DNA of 64,000 nucleotides from SH-MAG3 sp035461245. GTDB taxonomy: Bacteria; Gemmatimonadota; Gemmatimonadetes; Longimicrobiales; RSA9. Location of the stretch: the NCBI GenBank assembly GCA_035461245.1, contig DATHVP010000025.1, positions 82,534 to 146,533 of the forward strand, written 5' to 3'. This document shows, in pieces, positions 47,954 to 55,363 of the stretch. Numbering within the stretch: position 1 is the stretch's first letter; each line of letters starts with the position of its first letter. Made by a program: the position numbers and the translations under genes. The notes under the pieces were generated by a model, which had not been told where the DNA came from, did not search any database, and saw nothing but the letters and a program-made list of their open reading frames with translations.

Positions 47954-49546
47954 ATGGTCGCAACGATCCTCGGCGGCATCGGCCTGTTCCTGCTGGGCAT
48001 GGTGCTCCTCACGGACGGGCTCAGGAGCGCTGCCGGTGGCGCGCTGCGCACCGTGCTGGGCCGCTTCACCGGCGGCACGGTCCGGGCCATCCTATCGGGA
48101 GCCGGAGTCACGGCCCTCGTGCAATCCTCCAGTGCCACCGTCCTTACCACCATCGGCTTCGTCAGTGCCGGCCTGCTCACGCTGCGCCAGGCCGTGGGCG
48201 TCATCTTCGGCGCCAGCGTCGGTACCACCAGCACCGGCTGGATCGTGGCCCTGCTGGGGCTGAAGCTCAGCATCGGCGCCCTGGCCCTGCCCCTGGTGGG
48301 CATCGGCGCCCTCATGCGCCTGCTCACCAGGGACCGGATGGCCGCCACCGGCCTGGCCATCGCAGGCTTCGGCCTCATCTTCGTGGGCATTGACGTGCTG
48401 CAGCAGGGCATGACGACCCTGTCGGAGCGGTTCGACCCGGCGTCACTGCCCGCCGTGACGTTCGCCGGACGCCTGCTTCTGGTGGCCATTGGCGTCGCGA
48501 CTACGGTAGTCATGCAGTCGTCGAGTGCCGCAGTCGCCGCTACGCTGACAGCCCTGCACACCGGCACCATCACGCTGGAACAGGGCGCCGCACTGGTCAT
48601 CGGCCAGAGCATCGGCACCACGGTCACGGCCGCCCTGGCGTCCATCGGCGCCTCCGTGCCCGCCCGCCGGACCGCTCTGGCGCACATCCTGTTCAACGCT
48701 ACGGCCGGCGCAGTGGCGTTCCTCCTCGTGCCGGTGGCGCTGCAGCTGGAAACGACGCTGGCCGCGCGCCTGGATGTCACGGAGCCCGCTCTGCTCATCG
48801 CCGCCTTCCACACCAGCTTCAACCTTCTTGGCCTGCTGCTGCTGGCGCCGTTCATTGACCCGTTCACGCGCCTCATCACCCGCATGGTGCCCGACGCCGG
48901 TCCCGCCCTCACCCGCAACCTGGACCCGTCCGTGGCGGAACTGCCGCCCGTCGCCGTGGAGGCCGCCCGTCGCGTCGTCCTGGAAACCGCGGACGTGGTG
49001 CTGGGCGTGCTTGCCGACGCCCTCCGCCAGCCGCGCCGGGACCGCCTGACCACAGCCACACTCGACGACGCCTCCAACGCACTACACCAGACGCGACGGT
49101 TCCTCGCCACCGTGCGCGCCTCCGAGGACGCCGCCGAGCACGCGCGACGCCTGTCCCTGCATCACGCCATGGACCACCTCGACCGTCTCGTGGAGCGCAT
49201 CCGCCACCACACGCCTGCAGACCCACCCCATGACCCCGCATTCGACCAGCTCCGCGCCGGAGCCCTCGCCATCATGCCCGGCGTCCGGGCCTGGCTTCGC
49301 AGTGAGAGCGGCGCCGCCGCCCCCAACGGCGAATGGCAGCGGTTCAGCGAGGAAGTCGCCGAACGGCGTCGCACGGATCGGGACAGGACCCTGGCCCGCA
49401 CCGCCGCCGGCGAGATGGATCCCGACCTGGCAGATCGCCGCCTGGCCGCCATGCGCTGGCTGGACTCCTCCGCGTACCATGTCTGGCGCACCGTCCACCA
49501 CCTGGCCGTGCCCGACCCGCTGGCCAGCGCCACAGCGCCGCTCTGA
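47954..49546 (+). CDS. Na+/phosphate cotransporter family protein (NptA/PNaS type) with PhoU-like tail
   Basis: A 530-residue inner-membrane protein. The first 340 residues hold the inverted repeat of the NptA family: GGIGLFLLGMVLLTDGL, ALVQSSSATVLTTIGFVSAG, then VVMQSSSAAVAATLTAL and IGQSIGTTVTAALASIG; the duplicated QSSS motifs are the substrate site in this family. The C-terminal 190 residues are helical and PhoU-like (SNALHQTRRFLATVRASEDAAEHA). It probably imports phosphate with sodium, or exports it. The chosen ATG at 47954 follows a promoter directly; an upstream extension of the frame is Arg-rich and non-conserved. It is divergent from the cytochrome gene. Confidence 0.88.
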   Translation: MVATILGGIGLFLLGMVLLTDGLRSAAGGALRTVLGRFTGGTVRAILSGAGVTALVQSSSATVLTTIGFVSAGLLTLRQAVGVIFGASVGTTSTGWIVALLGLKLSIGALALPLVGIGALMRLLTRDRMAATGLAIAGFGLIFVGIDVLQQGMTTLSERFDPASLPAVTFAGRLLLVAIGVATTVVMQSSSAAVAATLTALHTGTITLEQGAALVIGQSIGTTVTAALASIGASVPARRTALAHILFNATAGAVAFLLVPVALQLETTLAARLDVTEPALLIAAFHTSFNLLGLLLLAPFIDPFTRLITRMVPDAGPALTRNLDPSVAELPPVAVEAARRVVLETADVVLGVLADALRQPRRDRLTTATLDDASNALHQTRRFLATVRASEDAAEHARRLSLHHAMDHLDRLVERIRHHTPADPPHDPAFDQLRAGALAIMPGVRAWLRSESGAAAPNGEWQRFSEEVAERRRTDRDRTLARTAAGEMDPDLADRRLAAMRWLDSSAYHVWRTVHHLAVPDPLASATAPL

Positions 49547-49960
49547 CGCACGGCATAGCGGACCAGCGCCCCCATAGCGGACCAGCGCCCGGTTGTTGGA
49601 TATGACGCCGCTGGACATGGAAACGCCCCGACAACCGGTGCAGCTTGATGCCAGCCGCGACCCGAGCCAGGCTAAACCTGCGCTTGAATGGCGGAACTGC
49701 CTATCCTGCCCCACGCCACGGACGTGAACCGCTGTGGACAACCCATGGCCTATCGGGTCGTACCCGACATCCGGGACCTGGTCCGCGCATGAAGCGCTGT
49801 CAGGAAATCGCCGTTTCGCGCGTCCTTGGGCAGGGGAGTCGGGATGGGCCTGATGCTTGCACCGGCGCCCTTGCTCCGTCGCACGATGCGGCGGAAGATA
49901 CGGTGTGTCTGCCGGCAACAGTGCCGGCGGCCACCCCACAAGTCAGCAAGGATAGTGAGT
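49547..49960. other. 414-bp gap without a convincing gene
   Basis: It contains a direct repeat of CATAGCGGACCAGCGCCC (49554-49571 and 49573-49590) and a short palindrome CGGGTCGTACCCG (49754-49766). Open frames here on both strands have no Shine-Dalgarno and merely extend into, or antisense to, the barrel gene. I see no tRNA-like or CRISPR-like structure. The promoter for the barrel gene is not identified. Confidence 0.5.
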
Positions 49961-50593
49961 ATGCGACGTACTTTCTCGATGATCACAGCGTGCGCAACCG
50001 CCCTGGTCCTTTCCGCCGGCGCTGCGTCGGCGCAGACCATCGGCTTCAAGCTCGGCGCCGGTTTCCCGAACATGTCCATCGACGACTCCGGCATCTCCAG
50101 CAGCAGCATCACGGCATTCGCCGGCGGCGGCCACATCCGTTTCGGCCTCGGCGGCCGCATCGGCCTGCAGGCCGAGCTGCTGTCTGTCACCAAGGGCGCG
50201 GATGTCACGGACGGCGCCGACACGGATGAGTATCGCTTCGAGTATGTGGAGATCCCGGTCCTGGTCCACATCCCCCTGACGCTCGGCGCCGTGGCGCCGT
50301 ACGTCTTCGGTGGCGGCGCCGTGGGCCTCGAGGTCAGGTGCCGCGTGGCGCCCGAGGGCGGATCGCAGACCAATTGCAGCGACGAGGGCATCTCCACCAA
50401 CTCGCCGGACTGGGGCCTGGTCGGTGGCGCCGGCCTGGCCATGGCCATGGGCCCCGGCTCCGTGCTTCTGGAAGGCCGCTACACATACGGCCTGCGCAAC
50501 ATCTTCGATGCTGCCACGGCACCGGACGTCCGGCACCGCGTGCCCACGGTCATGATCGGGTACGAGTTGCCACTGGTCCGCAGCTGGTACTAG
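49961..50593 (+). CDS. Small outer-membrane beta-barrel protein, paralogue of the one at 29082
   Basis: A 210-residue exported protein (signal MRRTFSMITACATALVLSAGAASAQ). Strands such as IGLQAELLSVTKGA, FEYVEIPVLVHIPLTLG and VLLEGRYTYGLRNIF repeat the pattern of the 222-residue barrel at 29082-29750, including the VTKGA and GLRNI signatures. AAGGA lies before the ATG. Two cysteines (VRCRV and TNCSD) match the position of the pair in the paralogue. A strong hairpin ends the transcript. The role is probably structural or a small pore. Confidence 0.75.
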   Translation: MRRTFSMITACATALVLSAGAASAQTIGFKLGAGFPNMSIDDSGISSSSITAFAGGGHIRFGLGGRIGLQAELLSVTKGADVTDGADTDEYRFEYVEIPVLVHIPLTLGAVAPYVFGGGAVGLEVRCRVAPEGGSQTNCSDEGISTNSPDWGLVGGAGLAMAMGPGSVLLEGRYTYGLRNIFDAATAPDVRHRVPTVMIGYELPLVRSWY

Positions 50594-50640
50594 TCGCAAC
50601 CTGATGGCGTCGCCCTGGCGACGACCGTCGCCATTACGGA

Positions 50641-50674
50641 AGGGCCCCGGCCACCACACGGTTGCCGGGGCCCT
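50641..50674 (+). terminator. Hairpin after the barrel gene
   Basis: An 11-bp perfect stem (AGGGCCCCGGC with GCCGGGGCCCT) and a 12-nt loop, 48 nt after the stop at 50593. Confidence 0.65.
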
Positions 50675-50829
50675 GCTGCATCCCTCCCGACGCCGTAGCA
50701 GCCGGCTGCACCGTCGCCGCATGGAACCTGCCGGGGTTATCTTGCGTTCCATACACCGGGTGCCGTATCACACACCGCGCCGCCCGTGGGCCGCATCGCC
50801 GCAGCCAGCAGCGTCAGCCAGGAGCCGGA

Positions 50830-51777
50830 ATGAGCAAGCGTCGGAATCATGACGACATCCCGTCCTCGGAGATCACGCCGGAATCCGTGTACCTGGACCG
50901 GCGGCGGTTTCTGCGGATGGGGGCCGCCGGTGCCGTGGGTGCCGCCGTCGCACCCGGCTCCCTGGTGGCGTGCGACGTTCCCGCGTCCGGCTCCGCTGGC
51001 AGCGCCGACGATCAGCAGGAGCAGGAGCCGCTGACGTCGTACGAGGACATCACTACGTACAACAACTTCTACGAGTACGGCACCGACAAGGCTGACCCCA
51101 GCCGATACGCGCCGGGCCTGCTCCAGACGCGGCCCTGGTCCGTCACGGTGGAAGGCCACTGCGACAAGCCCGGCACGTACGACATCGAGGACATCCTGCG
51201 GGCGCACCCCGCCGAGGACCGTGTCTACCGGCTGCGCTGCGTGGAGGCATGGAGCATGGTCATCCCGTGGCGAGGCTTCGCCCTGGCCGACATGCTGCGC
51301 CGCTTCGAGCCCACGTCCCGGGCGCAGTACGTGGAGTTCTACACGCTGCTGGACCCGGAGCAGATGCCCTACCAGAAGACGGGGCTGCTGGACTGGCCGT
51401 ACGTCGAGGGACTGCGCATGGACGAGGCCATGCACCCTCTGTCCTTCATGGCCACCGGGCTGTACGGCCGGGACCTGCCGGCGCAGAACGGCGCGCCGCT
51501 GCGCCTGGTCGTGCCGTGGAAGTACGGCTTCAAGAGCGGGAAGTCCATCGTCCGCATTCGCTTCGTGGACCGCCAGCCGCGCACCACGTGGATGCAGATG
51601 GCGCCGTCGGAGTACGGGTTCTACGCCAACGTGAACCCCGACGTGGATCACCCCCGCTGGAGCCAGCGCCGGGAACGTCGCATCGGCACCATCCGGCCCC
51701 GGGACACGCTCATGTTCAACGGCTACCCCGAGGTGGCCAGCCTCTATCGGGGCATGGACCTGCGGCGGAACTTCTGA
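50830..51777 (+). CDS. msrP: Periplasmic methionine sulfoxide reductase, molybdopterin subunit MsrP
   Basis: A 315-residue Tat-exported enzyme that reduces methionine sulfoxide in envelope proteins, repairing oxidative (for example hypochlorite) damage. The twin-arginine signal is DRRRFLRMGAAGAVGAAVAP (about 23-42). The Cys that ligates molybdenum in the MsrP (YedY) family is Cys137 in RLRCVEAWSMVIPWRG, and PLRLVVPWKYGFKSGKS is the conserved pterin-side motif. GGAG precedes the ATG. The electron donor MsrQ is encoded 110 bp downstream in the same direction, as is usual. Confidence 0.95.
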   Translation: MSKRRNHDDIPSSEITPESVYLDRRRFLRMGAAGAVGAAVAPGSLVACDVPASGSAGSADDQQEQEPLTSYEDITTYNNFYEYGTDKADPSRYAPGLLQTRPWSVTVEGHCDKPGTYDIEDILRAHPAEDRVYRLRCVEAWSMVIPWRGFALADMLRRFEPTSRAQYVEFYTLLDPEQMPYQKTGLLDWPYVEGLRMDEAMHPLSFMATGLYGRDLPAQNGAPLRLVVPWKYGFKSGKSIVRIRFVDRQPRTTWMQMAPSEYGFYANVNPDVDHPRWSQRRERRIGTIRPRDTLMFNGYPEVASLYRGMDLRRNF

Positions 51778-51887
51778 CAAACGGAGCAGGGCCGGACCGT
51801 TCGACAGCGCCTGAGCGCACTCCGCCGGCGTCCGCTCCATCTGCGGGCGCTCAACCTGCGGGCGCTCGCCCGCGACGCGTTGACGGG

Positions 51888-52490
51888 ATGCTGGCGGCAA
51901 AGGTCGTCGTCTGGATCCTGTGCCTGCTGCCCGCCGCGCGCCTCATCCAGCGCGGCCTCGAGGGCCGCCTCACCGCCAACCCCATCGAGTACATCACGCT
52001 CCAGACGGGGTGGTGGGCCCTGGTCCTCCTGCTGGCGACACTGGCCATCACGCCCCTGCGCCGTCTAACCGGCTGGAACCGCCTCATCCGCGTGCGCCGC
52101 CTCATCGGCCTGTTCGCCTTCTTCTACGCGACGCTGCACCTACTGACCTACATCACCCTCGACCGCTACTTCGACTTCTCCGAGATCGGCGACGACATCC
52201 TGCGACGTCCCTACATCACCGTCGGGTTCCTCGCCTTCCTCATGCTGCTGCCGCTGGCCGTCACGTCCACCCGCGGCTGGATCCGCCGCCTCGGCCGGCG
52301 CTGGCAGCTGCTGCACTGGCTCATCTATCCCGCCACCGCCCTCGCCGTCCTGCACTTCTACTGGAAGAAGTCGGCGAAGGCGGACGTCGCCGAGCCCACC
52401 ACGTTCGCCATCCTCCTGGCTGGTCTGCTCGGCCTCCGTCTCCTCACGTGGCTGTGGCGACGTCGGCGTTCACCAACCCCCGCTGCGTAA
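51888..52490 (+). CDS. msrQ: Heme-binding membrane subunit MsrQ
   Basis: A 200-residue integral membrane protein that passes electrons from the quinone pool or a flavin reductase to MsrP. Six hydrophobic segments are visible, with the family pattern: an N-terminal ILCLLPAARLI, ITLQTGWWALVLLLATLAITPLR, FAFFYATLHLLTYI, a helix VGFLAFLMLLPLAVTS and LLHWLIYPATALAVLHFYW. Histidines in TLHLL, LLHWL and VLHFY are the expected heme b ligands. The start at 51888 is the first ATG with a sensible length; no obvious Shine-Dalgarno is present and the 110-bp gap after msrP is open in this frame, so a non-ATG start upstream is possible. Confidence 0.93.
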   Translation: MLAAKVVVWILCLLPAARLIQRGLEGRLTANPIEYITLQTGWWALVLLLATLAITPLRRLTGWNRLIRVRRLIGLFAFFYATLHLLTYITLDRYFDFSEIGDDILRRPYITVGFLAFLMLLPLAVTSTRGWIRRLGRRWQLLHWLIYPATALAVLHFYWKKSAKADVAEPTTFAILLAGLLGLRLLTWLWRRRRSPTPAA

Positions 52491-52562
52491 GCCGCCACGC
52501 CGTGCATCGCTGGCGCTGATCCTGCACACCGGACCGCCGCGAACAGCCACCCGGAGCAGAGC

Positions 52563-53660
52563 ATGGCCACCAGCAGAAAGTCACCGGCGAAGACCGCAGC
52601 GAAGAAGACCGCAGCGAAGAAGACCGCGACAAAGAAGACCGCGACAAAGAAGACCGCAGCGAAGAAGTCCGCGGCGACGCAACGTGCCCGGGGCGAACGG
52701 GACGGCCGGCAGCAGCGGGCCCTGCAACCAACGCAGGAGCGGAAGCGGGAGAAGCGCCAGGAGCAGCGACCGGAGGAGCCGCAGGAAGCGGTGCAGCTCG
52801 GGCAGCGCCGCTATCCCGAGAACCCGCTGCCCGAGCAGCAGCTCCGCAAGCCGGGCCTGGAATCGGCACTGGAGCCGCGTCCCATGTACCAGGCCCCGCG
52901 GTACCGCGGCTCAGGCAAGCTCGAGGGCAAGGTGGCCCTCATCACCGGCGGCGATTCCGGTATCGGCCGGGCGGTCGCGGTCCTCTATGCACGGGAAGGC
53001 GCGGACGTCGCCATCGGGTACCTGGACGAGCACGGGGACGCCGAGGAGACGCGGCAGGCGGTGGAAGCCGAGGGACGTCGCGCGCTGCTCATCCCCGGCG
53101 ACGTCTCGGAGCCCTCGTACGCCGATCACGCCGTCGCACAGACCGTTCGTGAGTTCGGCCGCCTCGACATCCTCGTCAACAACGCGGCGTACCAGCAACA
53201 CCAGGCGTCCATCGAGGACATCACGGATGAACAGCTGGACCGGACGTTCCGTACCAACATCTACGGCTACTTCTACATGGCCCGCGCCGCCGTGAAGCAC
53301 CTGCCCCGGGGCGGCGTCATCATCAACAGCGGCAGCGTCACCGGCGAGGACGGCTCCGGCGGGTTGCTGGACTACAGCGCCACCAAGGGCGCCATCCACG
53401 CCTTCACCAAGTCGCTCGCCCAGAACCTGCTGCCGAAGGGGATCCGCGTGAACTGCGTGGCGCCGGGTCCCGTCTGGACACCGCTGAACCCAGCCGACCT
53501 GGACGCGGAGAAGGTGGCGGAGTTCGGCGCCAGCGTGCCCATGAAGCGACCGGCCCAGCCGGAGGAACTCGCGCCGGCCTACGTCTTCCTCGCCGCGCCA
53601 ACGGACTCCAGCTACGTCACCGGCGAGGTGCTGAACGTGTTTGGCGGCGAGCCGGCGTAA
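52563..53660 (+). CDS. SDR oxidoreductase with Lys/Ala-rich, histone-H1-like N-terminal tail
   Basis: A 365-residue protein. Residues 120-365 form a classical short-chain dehydrogenase: TGGDSGIGRA (TGxxxGxG), DILVNNAA, catalytic Ser in INSGSVTG, Tyr/Lys in DYSATKGAI, and VNCVAPGPVWTPL. It fits the GSP39/YghA-like subfamily of general-stress SDRs. The first 40 residues are AKK(T)-type repeats (AAKKTATKKTATKKTAAKK) as in histone H1, followed by a Gln/Arg/Glu-rich linker. Gene repeats of 15 bp encode the tail. The tail could attach the enzyme to DNA or be used for polyphosphate or membrane binding; neither is shown. Confidence 0.88.
   Translation: MATSRKSPAKTAAKKTAAKKTATKKTATKKTAAKKSAATQRARGERDGRQQRALQPTQERKREKRQEQRPEEPQEAVQLGQRRYPENPLPEQQLRKPGLESALEPRPMYQAPRYRGSGKLEGKVALITGGDSGIGRAVAVLYAREGADVAIGYLDEHGDAEETRQAVEAEGRRALLIPGDVSEPSYADHAVAQTVREFGRLDILVNNAAYQQHQASIEDITDEQLDRTFRTNIYGYFYMARAAVKHLPRGGVIINSGSVTGEDGSGGLLDYSATKGAIHAFTKSLAQNLLPKGIRVNCVAPGPVWTPLNPADLDAEKVAEFGASVPMKRPAQPEELAPAYVFLAAPTDSSYVTGEVLNVFGGEPA
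52584..52675 (+). repeat. 15-bp in-frame tandem repeat coding for a Lys/Ala tail
   Basis: Five or six head-to-tail units of GCGAAGAAGACCGCA type code for (A/T)KKTA pentapeptides at the start of the SDR gene. Copy-number change would keep the frame. Confidence 0.85.
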
Positions 53661-53676
53661 CGGCCGGGACGGCCCC

Positions 53677-53838
53677 GGGCGGGACCTGTTTACCGTTTTT
53701 CGTTATTGCGCGCTTTTCGGAACATCCAGCTATCGTCGCGCCTCATCGGCCTGACGTCCGGCACGTGCTGCCGCGCCGTTGCGTGGTCAGGGCGCGATCG
53801 CCAGGGCAATAACGAAAAACGGTAAACAGGTCCCGCCC
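53677..53838. repeat. Perfect 33-bp inverted repeat enclosing 96 bp
   Basis: The arm at 53677-53709 begins GGGCGGGACCTGTTTACC and ends TTCGTTATTGC; its exact reverse complement lies at 53806-53838, with 96 bp between. It starts 16 nt after the SDR stop codon and ends 79 nt before the glycoside-hydrolase gene. No target-site duplication is visible at the outer ends. It could be a MITE-like element, a long RNA hairpin or an insulator. Confidence 0.92.
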
Positions 53839-53917
53839 CGCCGCCTCGCCAAACGGCCGACCTCTGCTATATTGGTTCAGCAACGCGACTTGACTACACG
53901 CGCACCTCCCGGAATGC

Positions 53918-55363
53918 ATGAAGAAGCTCCTGGCCGCCGTATGCGTCTCGACCCTGCTGTCCACCACTGCGTGCCGTGACGCGGGCAGTGCAGATCTTCA
54001 TTCCGGCGCGCCTGCCGGCACCACCGCGGACAGCGTCACCCTGGGTTCGGGCGAGGCGGTGGACTCCGCCGGAGTGGTGGCGGCGTCGGGCGTGAGGGCG
54101 CTGACACCGTCGCAGGTGGCGGGGCGGGCACCGGCGCAGCTGCGCGGCATCTACCTGAACGCGTATGCCGCCGGCTCGACGAACCGGCTGAACGCCCTCA
54201 TGGCGCTGGCGGACTCGACGGAGATCAACACGTTCGTCATTGACGTGAAGGACGAGCGCGGCATCCGCTACCGCTCGGACATCGAACTGGCCATGGAGCT
54301 GGCGCAGCCCGGCGAGGTCATGATCCGGGACCTGTCGGCGCTGGCGGCGCGGCTGAAGGAGCGGGGCATCTGGAGCATGGCGCGCATCGTCGTGTTCAAG
54401 GACCCCATCCTGGCGGAGGCGAAGCCTGAGTGGACCATCCGCCGCCCTGACGGCGGTGTCTGGATCGACCGCGAGGGCCACACCTGGGTCAGCACCTGGG
54501 AGCCGGCGGTCTGGGATTACAACATCGACATCGCCGAGGAAGTTGCCCGCGCCGGCTTCGACGAGATCCAGTTCGACTACATCCGCTTCCCGGAGGCGTA
54601 CCGCAGCCTGCCGGACCAGATCCACCCGCAGGCGAAGGGCGACCGGAGCGATGCCATCGCCGCGTTCCTGGACGAGGCCCGGCGTCGCCTGCACCCGCTG
54701 GGCGTCGTTGTCGCCGCCGACGTGTTCGGCCTCTCGCCCAACGACCCCCGGGACGTGGCCATCGGCCAGCAGTGGGAGACGGTGCTGGCGAAGGCCGACC
54801 ACGTGCTGCCCATGGTCTACCCGTCGCACTACTTCCCGACGCACCTGCGCAACGTGCCGCGGCCGAACCGCATGCCGTACGAGACGGTCTTCACTTCGCT
54901 GGGCATCGGCATGGTCCGATGGAGCCGGCTGCAGGAGGCCGGCGTCAGGCCCGGCCGGGTCATCCCGTGGCTGCAGGCCTTCAACGCGCCGTGGGTGGAC
55001 CGGGACTACGAGTACGGCCCCGAGCAGGCCGCCGCCCAGATCCGGGCCGTCTACGATGTGGGCCTCGACGACTGGATCTTCTGGCACCCGGGCTCCCGGT
55101 ACGCGCAGATCGAGGCCGCGTTCGAGCGGGAGACGACGTCGCGGAAGGTGGAGTTCACGCCGTCGTCCGACTTCGTCAGCCAGGCCGACCTGCTGGACCG
55201 GCAGGGCGCCCGGGCCGCCCGGGAAGCCGCAGCCGGCCGGCGATCCGCGCCCGCGGATAACAACAGCAACAACAGCAACGAAAGCAACGGCAGTAACGGC
55301 AACGGGGGCAACGGAAGCAACGGGAGCAGTGGCAGCAACGACGTCGGTGGGTCCCATCGATGA
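53918..55363 (+). CDS. Lipoprotein of the DUF4015 putative glycoside hydrolase family
   Basis: A 481-residue exported protein with lipobox STTAC near residue 19. The core (about 75-430) is a TIM-barrel-like domain of the DUF4015 type: LRGIYLNAYAAGS, INTFVIDVKDERGIRY, ARIVVFKDPILAE, FDEIQFDYIRFPEAYR, VVVAADVFGLSPND and VLPMVYPSHYFP. The acidic residues in FDEIQFDYIRFP and the Asp in AADVFG lie where GH13-like catalytic acids would be. The tail is a Asn/Ser/Gly repeat (SNESNGSNGNGGNGSNGS). A TATATT hexamer (53868-53873) lies 44 nt upstream. Its stop overlaps the rmuC start (ATGA). The substrate is unknown. Confidence 0.82.
   Translation: MKKLLAAVCVSTLLSTTACRDAGSADLHSGAPAGTTADSVTLGSGEAVDSAGVVAASGVRALTPSQVAGRAPAQLRGIYLNAYAAGSTNRLNALMALADSTEINTFVIDVKDERGIRYRSDIELAMELAQPGEVMIRDLSALAARLKERGIWSMARIVVFKDPILAEAKPEWTIRRPDGGVWIDREGHTWVSTWEPAVWDYNIDIAEEVARAGFDEIQFDYIRFPEAYRSLPDQIHPQAKGDRSDAIAAFLDEARRRLHPLGVVVAADVFGLSPNDPRDVAIGQQWETVLAKADHVLPMVYPSHYFPTHLRNVPRPNRMPYETVFTSLGIGMVRWSRLQEAGVRPGRVIPWLQAFNAPWVDRDYEYGPEQAAAQIRAVYDVGLDDWIFWHPGSRYAQIEAAFERETTSRKVEFTPSSDFVSQADLLDRQGARAAREAAAGRRSAPADNNSNNSNESNGSNGNGGNGSNGSSGSNDVGGSHR

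Noticed and set aside
49730..49745. TGTGGACAA as a possible DnaA box
   Set aside because: Single, mismatched copy with no cluster of further boxes and no dnaA/dnaN/gyr genes; not an origin.
49082..49939. A long minus-strand open frame over the end of the Na/Pi transporter gene and the following gap
   Set aside because: Arg/Gly/Ala-biased composition, no ribosome-binding site, no recognisable domain; it is the antisense of a real gene.
53743..53967. Short minus-strand open frame running through the 33-bp inverted repeat
   Set aside because: It overlaps the start of the DUF4015 gene and the repeat itself; no ribosome-binding site.
53894..55357. A 487-codon minus-strand frame antisense to the DUF4015 gene
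   Set aside because: The plus strand carries a signal peptide and family motifs and is coupled to rmuC; the antisense product is Arg/Val-rich with no homology I can recognise.
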